DNA from: Pseudisothecium myosuroides
Lineage: Eukaryota > Streptophyta > Bryopsida > Hypnales > Lembophyllaceae
DNA: 64,000 bases
Assembly: GCA_951799445.1 (NCBI GenBank)
Contig: OX637296.1
Span: forward strand, 22,940,001-23,004,000
Direction of reading: 5' to 3'
The position numbers and the translations under genes are program-made. Shown here one piece after another: positions 47,470 through 57,065 of this stretch (position 1 is the first letter of the stretch; each line of letters starts with the position of its first letter). The notes under the pieces are model-generated. The model did not search any database. It saw nothing but the letters and a program-made list of their open reading frames with translations, and was not told where the DNA came from.

Positions 47470-48595
47470 ATATGACCTTCCTCAGTATTCAGAAAATAGT
47501 CACTGGGATCCAACATATCCAACATAATGTTAGATTGTGCAATCACATTCTATCTTACAACCATTTTGTCTAGTAGTCAGGTACTGCTCTTTGGTTTTCG
47601 TAACGCAGTGAAAGTCGGAAGATGTTGTCAAAACAATAATAGATTCTAGCGTGCAACCAAGAGCTCTAAACTTAAAATGACAACAAGCTCGTCAGTATTT
47701 CAGCAGTTGACATCTAAAACGATCATGGCAGGCACGGATTACAACAATGAGCTCCGCCATTAGCAGCTAATTTAAGATTCACATGCTGAGAAGAGTTTCG
47801 TGAGCATTTGTTGTTGTCACCTCCTCACACTAAGTGACGCCAGGACAAAAACTATGAGCACAATTGTCCTGTGCTGCACAGGTGATTGATCCCCCTAAGG
47901 CCCTTAGTGCTCTCGGAGAGTAAAACCATCAATCAAGGACGATTAGCAAGAGTGACGTACAGAGAAAATCATAAAAAACACTTCATTACCATAGAGTCAC
48001 TCTTTAATAAATCAGAATTACAGGCTACCGTAAAAAAATTGCAGCAAGTGTCGGGGCGAATTCGGAGCACACTCGAGATACCAGTTCTGAAGGTTCAATT
48101 TATCGTTTTCAGAGGTGAGTCGGCAAGTTCCAAAGCCCTCCCCCTTCAATGAAAACATTTTTACTGCAAAAGCAAGGCGTAAGAACTGACTGGCTAACAA
48201 CGAGAAACCACATGAGATAATTCACGATCGGACTCCAAACAGAAGCTCCGACTAGCCAAGCTCTTATTGAAATTACAACTGGCAACCCTCTCAAGCCAGT
48301 ACTCAATGAGAAGTCTGCGTCCCTGAAGATGTCGCGATAAGATAAGGGAGCAACTAAGTGCAGCAGAAGCCCAGATGGGAGACCTAATTATCTGATAGTT
48401 ACGAATGCAAGGAACACAATGAATAAAATTTCCACCACACTCAATGAATATCAATATTGCAACTCCTATAAAATTGAAAACATCGTTTCGATTCTTCCCT
48501 ACCAAACCACTACTAAACCACTTCAGCATTCACCAAATTGGATAGGAAGGGTGAAGGATGCAGGCTTCAGAGTGAACTTTGCTAAGCTAACACCG
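47470..48595. other. Gene-like but unassigned stretch
   Basis: Less AT-rich than the transposon zone. Minus-strand frames at 48529-48194 and 48306-48109 include hydrophobic runs (VVISIRAWLVGASVWSPIV) but no ATG-splice structure that I could join. Confidence 0.35.
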
Positions 48596-48599
48596 CACC

Positions 48600-48975
48600 C
48601 TAGTTCCACATCCGCTTCATCAATTGCCAGATCGTTTCAAACTCTTCTGGAGTAGCATGCGATATAAGTGATTTCACAGAATGACCGTACAACGCAAGTA
48701 CAAGGCTCATCAATTGCCAGATCGTTTCAAACTCTTCTGGAGTAACATGCGATAAATAAGTGATTTCATAGAACGACCGTACAACGCAAGTACAAGGAAG
48801 CGCGTAAGCAAGCTGACAAAGAAGAAACGATAATCCAATGCCGATCCATTGAATAAGAAGTCTTGCAAATATTGCAATTACTCAAAGAATGGTTAACAAT
48901 CGCATCCACCACATCGCTATCTTCGACCAATCCCAAGCATAACGAATACACTCCAAGAGCTCCCGTTCTTCTCAA
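48600..48975 (-). pseudogene. Coding remnant with duplicated TPEEFETIWQLM motif
   Basis: On the minus strand an exact-phase 90 bp tandem duplication (about 48618-48797) encodes two versions of a roughly 30-residue unit ending SHATPEEFETIWQLM. The frame closes with TAG at 48602-48600. A 2 bp difference (CTTATTTATCG against CTTATATCG) puts the two units out of register upstream, so one upstream reading (FFFVSLLTRFLVLALYG) no longer joins the first motif. The hydrophobic upstream part suggests a membrane protein. Family not recognised; it may be a broken gene downstream of the 49.57-49.33 kb leader exon. Confidence 0.38.
48618..48797. repeat. 90 bp tandem duplication
   Basis: CATCAATTGCCAGATCGTTT starts at 48618 and 48708. 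Both copies run through CAACGCAAGTACAAGG. The length is a multiple of three. Confidence 0.9.
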
Positions 48976-49332
48976 ACCTTAAAATTCAAAATCAAACAAG
49001 CGCGCAACGAAAAAACTTCTACACCGTTTCCTCCAACTTCATACGACGCCTCGTTCAAACCAAAAACACTTCCACAAAATCGGCCAAGAAAACGAACAAA
49101 ACAAACAAACAAACAAAAAATAGTGTGAATTAATTAAGTGTCATGAACAATCCGAAATCCAAACGAAAATTCAAACACTCTTCACCTAACTTACAGACAC
49201 AAAAACGCAAAACAGAGTAAACGCAAACCAAAACTGCAAGCAATTTCACATCATAAGCCAAAGAGACACATTCAGAAACCGTCACCAAAATAAGGAAACG
49301 AAAGACCACGACACAATCAGTCACGTACGTAC

Positions 49333-49570
49333 CTCCCAATGGCTCCGCCTTCCGCTCTACGGTACTATCCCTCTCTCTCCTCCAAGCACCGCTGAATTAC
49401 ACGAAAACAAAGAGATTCCAGAAGGAAGCGGGAACTCACTCAATCTCTCTCTCTCTCTCACTCACTCATCATTCACTCATCACTAAGCACTACGCACTAA
49501 GCAGCGGCAGCAGCGGCAGGCCGAACTCCGACAGAAGCAAAAGCTGCACAGACATCATAATAAGGGCTCA
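49333..49570 (-). promoter_or_regulatory. Probable 5'UTR exon and promoter region of a minus-strand gene
   Basis: On the minus strand a GAGAGAGAGA-rich leader (CT repeats at about 49440-49462 on the plus strand) ends at a consensus donor GGGAG|GTACGTACGT (exon end 49333). GA-rich leaders followed by a first intron are common in plant genes. A plus-strand transcript could also start just beyond 49570, so the interval may be shared. Confidence 0.35.
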
Positions 49571-49598
49571 CACAGCTTGTATTGTTAGTAGGGTTCGC

Positions 49599-52060
49599 TT
49601 GTTGGGAGAGACGAAGTTCCCACGAGTTGTTCCCCATGATGGGAACAAAAGCTCGCTAAGAAAGGACCACAGTAAAGGATCATGCTACGGCCTAAGCTCA
49701 TTAAGGTTGGATAGTTTCCTCTCGGTTCCAGTCCTCAGGGAGTTGAGAAATTTGTTGACACTACTTTCGGTCTTACTATTAAATGTTCAAATTAGTACGT
49801 TGCTCGTGGCTGATAGCGCTTTCGTATCGGAAGTTGTAGTTGGATTGATAACACTCCTCTTCGATTTTCCATTAGATTTGCTGTTGTAAATTTCAGAAGA
49901 TTGGTAGGAATATCTCGATGCAGCGAACCTAGTGCAGGGACTAATAATTTTAGGATGTTGAATCGAAGTGGATACAGGATACGATTGAAGATTTCGATGT
50001 CCGTGCATTTAGACTATACATATTTTCAGGTTTCTGTGACACACTAAACTCCATTATTGATTCTTGTGTAGGTTATCGAACGCAGATCATGAGAACACGT
50101 CGGACCTGATTATGGAGCGCTACGTGACAGATCTATATTGTCCTGGAAATGATGTCACTGTTTCACATTCCTCTGCAAATCTCAAGCACGCAAATTCTGG
50201 AAGGAAGCGCTTGTTGATGCAGCTAGTTTACAGCAAGAATTTAGGAGATCATTATTTTTGATGCTGATAATCGAAAGCAGAGTTCGTCCAGATCGGCTTT
50301 ACGATCCAAAGATCTACTCAGCTACTTTTAAGGAACAGGGTGACTACGTTCACCCGCTTAAGAATGATGCTCTGTGTATTCCCTTGACTCGAACAGCTTG
50401 TCAGCTGGATTTCTATTTTCCCTGTTTTTTTCGAGTCCATAGCTGGTCTACTCCACAACTTGCTTCCGATTATCTTAGATCTGTGAAGGGAACTAGATAG
50501 GGCTCACGTGGGCAGGATTGAAATTCGAGACTAGGATATCATTACTTACTTTCGTTTTCTTTCGTTGTGCACTGAAGGTACATGATGCTCAATCATTGAG
50601 ATTAGTTGAAGACTACAGTGCAGCATCCAGTCAGCCAGATGTGCTGCAGGATCAGCAACCTTATTTGTATCTAGACCTCATCGAATCATCATGTCAGTCT
50701 TTAATGGTATTATCACTCGTAGGTTGGAGATCGATTTGGACGTTTGTGGCACTACTGTGTACTCCAGTCGATCTGTTGTTCTTTCTGAATTCGGTGAGTC
50801 TCTCTCTCTGTCTCTCTCTGTTTGTGTTCTCAATTTCAGCTCGTTTCAAGGGTGAATGTTGACACTCACATTTGTGGATCGTCGATACTTCATGGCTTTA
50901 ATGTTGCACGTTCAAGTGATCTAGAGGATGTTGACAAGCTTGAGCACTTGTGCTTGTAACGTGTAAAGCATTAGAGGCTGATTGATATTACCAACGCAAT
51001 TTCCCTTGTCGAGGACGTGAGGTTTCTTTTTCGTTCACTGCTGATTGACAACAATTCTATAACAATCAATCTTTCGCACATTTTTCCTGAAAGCCTGAGT
51101 ACAGATCAGTGTTTCTTTGGTGTTCACCTCAAGCAGGTGTCACCTGCTTTTGGTAGCTACTAAATGAAACACTGGTACAAATGAGGATTTCGGTTAAAGT
51201 GTGCATAACTAAGGCAATTCATTATATAACTTCTCGAGTTTATAACTGGTGAAAGGTTAAGTGAGCAAACCTGTTGAACCATGTGAACTTTACAGATGAA
51301 TTTGTCACAGGTGTAGGATCTGATTTTCTGTGGTCCTTGTTATATTTCGTTTCAGATTAAAAATAGCAGAGCCTGTAGATTTTTTTTTGTGAGAATAAGG
51401 AGAAGAACGTTATACGTTGTCGAACCCTAAGATACTGAGTAGGTTATCCTGGCGACCTTTACATACTCTATGAGTTTTACTTATTTAAGTCTGCGTGAAA
51501 TATGAAATTATGAAATGAAGTCCATGGGCGTAATGGTCCCTTAGCCTTTTGTTACTCGTTTGCGTCTTGCATGTTTACAGCGTATGTCTTGAATCGCTGC
51601 TCAACATATTGCAAAGGTTTTGACTTCGTTTGTCTCCTGCTTGGTGCATTGATTAACAACCAGTTAATCAATGTCTAAATCATATCAGGTGAAAGAGGCG
51701 TGTTCATACAATTCATGGATCTCCCAAGAAAGCTCCTTCTGCAAGTTGTCGCATTTCTGGTGAAGGTCCCACAATTTGAAGTCGGTATGCTCATGTGCTT
51801 CTCCATTCTCATCTCTCAGCACAAGGAGCCCGCAATTTGGCTGCTCTACGAGATGGAACATTCACCTAAGAATTGATGATTTTTACATTGTTTCGATGCA
51901 GTGCTCGCCAAGATATGGCTCTATAACTTGGGAAATCCTACTCATATTTTGGGGGGAGCTCAAGCTAGAGCCAATTAGGAGTAGGGTTTTAGTATTAGAG
52001 GCGTTCTTTTATTTATTTAGGGCCTTAGCCACGGTAATGATGATACTTTTGTGATGCTTT
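49599..52060 (+). other. Open, gene-like plus-strand segments, unrecognised
   Basis: Several segments look coding but could not be joined into one model. One is 49599-49889, whose Leu-rich end reads LLLNVQISTLLVADSAFVSE. A second is about 50200-50500 (RVRPDRLYDPKIYSATFKEQ). A third is 50579-50862 (VHDAQSLRLVEDYSAASSQP, then a hydrophobic VALLCTPVDLLFFLN). A fourth, about 51690-51870, has a SILISQHKEPAIWLLYEME stretch. Candidate splice sites exist (CTGAAG|GTACAT near 50578 and TTCAATTTCAG near 50839), but some spacings are too short for plant introns. It may be a decayed gene. Confidence 0.25.
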
Positions 52061-52064
52061 CCCG

Positions 52065-53930
52065 CAGAAATAGCTAACAGCTACAGATTGGCCTCATTTT
52101 TGCTGCATCTGAAGTTGTGAAGAAAAACACGGAGACCTCACCTGACCTTTGCCAAGTGTGCTTTGATAGCTCTTTATGAACAGCAATGAAGAGCAATGTA
52201 GTATATTCAGCCAAGCTGGTTTTCTTAGTCCAGACTATGATAGTCACCCAATGTTTTCCTTCCAGCTATAAGAATGATCTTCTCTGTTCCGCTACTAATG
52301 TTTAGCTCCTCTTCAATCCCTCTTGTCTTCTATTGCAAGTTTCAAGGGTGTATGTTGGTTTGGGATATATTTCTACAATTTTTCATGACATTTTCAGTAT
52401 TTTTAACGCTTACTATTTTGGAGAACTTTATTCGGATGCCATGATTGGCAGTTGTTACCGTAATCTTGGCAATAGTTGAGTGCTGAGGTCTTCAAACGGA
52501 GGGTCTATGCAAGGACTGCTGTAGTTTAAGTTAAGGTGTATGTATCTTGAGAAAATTGTATTGCTCCATGAGGTTCCCATTACCGCTAACCTGGAGGTTG
52601 CTCGACCGAAAGGTCGTAGAAAGGTGCTGGTAGTTTTTTTGGACAGGCCACAGTTACTTAGTAGGAACTATCAGCGGGACCAGTGAACGAGGGTGTCAAT
52701 TACTGTAGCTTCAACAGATTCGAGAGATGGAGCTTGAAACGACGCCTGACGTGAGGGGATCGTCATCAGGAATCCAGTTGCCAGCCGGCAACTAACTTCT
52801 CCCCTTCCAGCGACAAGGCCACGAGGTGAGAGAACACAAATCTCGGGAAGTGAGCTTTTCCTGTGATTTTTCACCCTATCCTGTTTTATCTGACTGCTCT
52901 GGGTCCCTAAAAATTGACTATGACATAGCTTGAATGTGTGACAAGTGTGCCACAGTCAACAATAGTGTAACAAGCGTGCAGGATGTTCCACGATGGCATT
53001 TTAGAGGTCATATAAAACGAACTGCATGAAGTGCGATTAATTAGGTTTGTCTACTTGTCTAAATGTAATTATTTTGCTTCGTAAAGAGACTTTGCTTTCT
53101 TTTTGGTCGAAGGGAGTAGGAAACTCTATTTTATTCAGTACCAGGGGGATTTGGTGTGTTATAAATCACAGGTGACCAGTTGCAATTTGAGATTATGTTG
53201 GACTCCATCCCTTGGAGGAGAAAGGAGGCGCTCGAACCCGGTAGTGCTTGACGTGAGGCTTAATCCCGTGGGCTGACTGTGATTGAAAGAACAAGAGAGA
53301 CTATTCTTGCACTTGTACTTCTTGGCAGTGCTCGGCGATAACTTCAATTGCATTGAAATCGTGAATCAAATGACCTTAAGATAGGTTATTTTACAGAGTT
53401 GTTTTGCAGAGGTTTCCCGAGCTCTAATCGGTACCAAGTGTCGAATTCGTTGTCCGTGCTGATAATCGCTTCTTTACTTTAACTTCCGTAATCACTTTCT
53501 TCTGCGATTTTCGATTGGAGACGAATGGCGTGCCATGTTCGTTTCTCTTTCTCAACACTCTCCATCAATAAATGTGCTGTGATAGATCTTAAGTAATCGA
53601 GGCATGAAGCCATGTCCACATTCTACAGTCGTGTTTTTTGTTATGTTCAGAGCTGTCCTGCGTGAAGAGTTATGTGCTCTAACTTTGTAGCCGACGGTGT
53701 GACGTGGATTCTGTAGCTGTTCCCTGTGGTTCTGGTACAAGCTCCGCAGTTAGTTCTCATTCGTGCTGCAAAATTGCGGCCTGGCCATTTAAGCAACATC
53801 CCATGGCAGTCGTGCAATGCTCACTGCCAGGGGGCCCGGGCTTGGTTTCCCAATTGGAGATCTAGTGCATTTCCTCTGCTTTCACTGATATGCATTCTTT
53901 ATTTTTGTAATTCAGTTCTGGCGATGACGC
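52065..53930. other. No gene resolved
   Basis: Moderate GC and no long frame. The stretch just before 53934 has a pyrimidine-rich TTTATTTTTGTAATTCAG, which could be the acceptor of an upstream intron for the next gene. Confidence 0.4.
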
Positions 53931-53933
53931 ACC

Positions 53934-54776
53934 ATGACCCGCCTGTGCGCTCAGGCGGGCACGGATGCCAGCGGAAGGAAAATCTGCTCTCATATATGGC
54001 TAGCACAGATGCTAAATTGCAACACCAAGCAGACATTCTTCAAGAAATCGTGGGACGCCCTGGAGCTAGCCCGGCTGCAAGAGTTCATGTGTCCTCGATG
54101 GAGAGCCGAGCTCAAGCTCGTATCCGCCCCTGCTTACATACGAGTCTGGTTGCCCATTCTTCCAGACAGGGTCCTTAAGGAATTTGGTCAGACCTTCCGT
54201 ACGCGACCGAATTTGGTTCGACCCTGGGCCTCCAGAATGCAGCATATCTACGGAGCTATCACACACCAATTCGACAGCATCTTTTCGGTGGAGGGACGGA
54301 ACGGAGCCAGGCTGCTCGTGTACCAGGACCGCGACGTGAAGGAACTCAACGTGTTCTGGCCCTTGTTCTATTTCGGCCAAGGGGAGCAGCAGAACCAGCT
54401 GTATATGGACAAGCTCGAGTCCATGGAAACCAGATGGGCCACAATCAGCCCGAGCTATGTCGCAGGCGGGAAGAGAGATATTATTCCTCGCCTTCCTCGG
54501 CGAAAGGAAGGTCCGTGGGATTGCTACTGTCATGCAGAAGGGAGCTGCGATTGCCATTGTCACCTGCAACGGAAGTGTGGGTGCGTCTGCTCCAGGCAGT
54601 GTAAATGCCACTGCCATAAAACGGAATGTTGCACCTGCCTCGTTTTCTCGCAGCGGTGGTGCGTGAAGTGCTACTGTCATCTGCACAGGGCACATTGCAG
54701 GAAGGTGAAGACGTGCCAGTGCCGATGCCATAAAGATGAAACACTTGAGCTCGGCTGGATCAACGAATTGAATTAA
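53934..54776 (+). CDS. 280-residue protein with C-terminal Cys/His-rich array
   Basis: An ATG at 53934, 13 nt downstream of an in-frame TGA, opens 280 codons to TAA. Residues 1-190 look globular and basic (for example WDALELARLQEFMCPRWRAE, then LPILPDRVLKEFGQTFRTRP) and match nothing I know. Residues 197-266 hold 21 Cys and 9 His, arranged as repeated CxC(H) units: CYCH, CDCHCH, CGCVC, CKCHCH, CCTC, CYCH and CQCRCH. This suggests a metal-binding, metallothionein-like or multi-zinc module. There is no signal peptide or membrane segment. The start is uncertain because a likely acceptor (GTAATTCAG) lies about 20 nt upstream, so an upstream exon may exist. A 150-codon plus-strand frame and a minus-strand frame overlap but lack this pattern. 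The function is unknown. Confidence 0.65.
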   Translation: MTRLCAQAGTDASGRKICSHIWLAQMLNCNTKQTFFKKSWDALELARLQEFMCPRWRAELKLVSAPAYIRVWLPILPDRVLKEFGQTFRTRPNLVRPWASRMQHIYGAITHQFDSIFSVEGRNGARLLVYQDRDVKELNVFWPLFYFGQGEQQNQLYMDKLESMETRWATISPSYVAGGKRDIIPRLPRRKEGPWDCYCHAEGSCDCHCHLQRKCGCVCSRQCKCHCHKTECCTCLVFSQRWCVKCYCHLHRAHCRKVKTCQCRCHKDETLELGWINELN

Positions 54777-54779
54777 ATA

Positions 54780-55815
54780 CAAAGTTTCCGTCATTTAATT
54801 GGGGCCAGCAAGAAATGCTACCCTAAATCAGGACTACTCTTGCCTTCATCATCTCTAGCGATGATTCTCTTGCACCATGTAGTTATTTTCTCTCATCTTT
54901 TGCGATTGTCTCTTCAATTGTTGGTGATAAATATTTTAGCTTGGTTGAGTGGGTTTCTAGGATCAGCAGTTGAACACGGCTTACATCTAAAACTTCTGGA
55001 AGCTCTTCAATCAAATTTTTCCATCTTATCGTTGGGGGTTTCACGTATTGGTTATTAACATTCTGAATGAGAGGTGAACAATTGATCAACGACGCATGGA
55101 ATCCACCGATTATCTTCTGTTCATGTCGGATTGTGGTTGGGTCGGATGACAGCTAGGTGATTACACGCAACAGACCGTGACTCTTGGTTTTCTGCATTCG
55201 TTAGTTGGACCGTCAGTGACTAGATTACTGCAGTGTCCTACTCTCAATAACAAGTACTAACGAGAATGTATTGAAAGAGTTGATCACAGAGATATTACAT
55301 AATACCACCGCTAACATCAAGTGCAAACAAGATTACACATGAAAATTTGGACATTCTAGTAGAAGAAATCTCTGTTCCACTTCTGTTTACACTACCACTG
55401 GTGCCCACTTGGTGGTTTCTGAATTTGAAGATGTTAAAGTTTTCGAAGTGGTTTGGGGACGTGAAAGTCCATTGTTGACCTAATATGTCCTAAAACTTAT
55501 ACAATTGTGTGGATTCAAAATTACAGAATTTGAAAGGACAAATGGTGGACGAAATGGTTGAGGCTTCACTGTTCTATGGCTTTAGTGGTCTCAAGCTCAT
55601 GTTGTATTTTGTAGCTAAATTTTTTGTTGAAAACTTGGCAATAATTCACCAATACAGGATGGATGCAATCAATCTTAACCAAAGAATTAGTACATCACCA
55701 TTCCACATCTAAATCATCATAAATCCATCAATGAAAATTCGATCAACATATAAGTCTTTGCTCTTGGACGTGACCGACCACAACAAGATTTATTTTATTG
55801 CGCAACAGTGCAACG
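54780..55815. other. No gene seen
   Basis: 3' flank of the Cys/His-rich gene and spacer before copy 2 of the duplicated block. Frames of about 70 codons lack support. Confidence 0.45.
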
Positions 55816-55850
55816 AAACATGGATACAATTAGTTTTTCAGCATTCCTAG

Positions 55851-56694
55851 GGGTGATTGCAAGATACACCTGTACTATTTTCCATCACATAGTCAATGCG
55901 GAAGTTGTTTTGTGCCATAAGTATTGCAAAAATGATTGAATGAAAATGAAATTTGAATGCAAACTTCCTATAGCAATAAAAAATGCACTTCAATTTTTTC
56001 AATTTTTTCAAAATTAATTTAATAGGTGAAACTGAATTTTGAATATATGTCACACATGTAGTTTTGGAGTTTTTTAGTACTATCGAGTACCTTTTTTGAG
56101 GAGTTACATCATCAAATTTGGTAGGCTAGCTCTTCTAATAGAAATACACCTCCTCAAAAGAGGGATTTCCAAAAATATGTTCCAAGTGTGTTTTATATTG
56201 GCCTAAAGTGTGCTATATTCAGGTTGAATTTATGTTGAATAAAAAATGGTTTTTTAGTTCTAACTTTGATCTTCCAACTTTGCTCTTAGTTGGCAACAAT
56301 GGCCATTTTTAAAATAAAATTTTCAAACTCATTTCCTAATTTTCAAAAATAGAAACGTGAAAGTCTCATTTTTTAGGGTGGATTGTAGCATGTGGCTCAA
56401 ACTAGTACTTCATGGTACACAAAAAGACTCAATAGTACTGGTGGGGCTCATAATACCTTCTATCTGCCATTGAAAACTGTTTTTTAATGGCAAATTGAGT
56501 ATTTCCATCCATTTTTGTCATTCCATGATGAACATCACATGTTGTCAGAATAGAAAATTTGAAATCCAATTGACCATTCAAATTTTATGTTCTATGCCTT
56601 CAATAGTATTGAAGGTGACTTATAGTACAAAAAGTACTAAAAGTCCAAAAATGCAAAATGCAACAAATAGTACAAATGTTTTTTGCAATCACCC
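55851..56694. mobile_element. 844 bp DNA element with GGGTGATTGCAA ends, CTAG flanks
   Basis: The left end GGGTGATTGCAA and right end TTGCAATCACCC are perfect inverted repeats over 12 bp, and the similarity continues inward (CTGTACTATTT against TTGTACTATTT). CTAG flanks both sides (55847-55850, 56695-56698), and copy 1 has a single CTAG (29-36 region, TTCCTAGCC). A TA duplication with GGGG tips is an equally possible reading. No transposase was seen. A solo left end lies at 19947. Confidence 0.85.
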
Positions 56695-57065
56695 CTAGCC
56701 AAAGTGGAAAGATGGACAACAAGACCATTGTAAGACCTTCTACCCATTATTTCATTACAAATGCACACACACAAAAGCTTGAGCTTGCCACTCAAGCCTG
56801 GATCCAATCCTCCAAATGAAACCTCTTGTAAGCTGCTACCCAGGGACTCACACACTCACTCCAACTCTACAAATATATGTGGCCAGTGTCACAACCCTAC
56901 GTCACCCATTCACACCAAAGTAGTCCCGTTTCCATCCGCAGCTTCTCATCGATCCAAGAACAACTTGGATCCATGAAAGTCATAGCCACCTGAATCCATT
57001 CATGCATTCATTTATTTATTTTTATCTATCCACTTGGCTACCAAGCTCCAATTACGGGCTTGGTC

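Noticed and set aside
50793..50839. Apparent intron GTGAGT...TTTCAG
   Set aside because: Only 47 nt, below the usual minimum for plant introns, and made largely of a CT microsatellite.
53726..54178. 150-codon plus frame overlapping the Cys/His-rich gene
   Set aside because: Shorter than and out of frame with the 280-codon frame, and lacks any motif. It could only be an alternative upstream exon.
54066..54794. 242-codon minus-strand frame
   Set aside because: Antisense shadow of the Cys/His-rich frame. Its Ala/Pro/Thr-rich text follows from the repeated TGC codons on the other strand.
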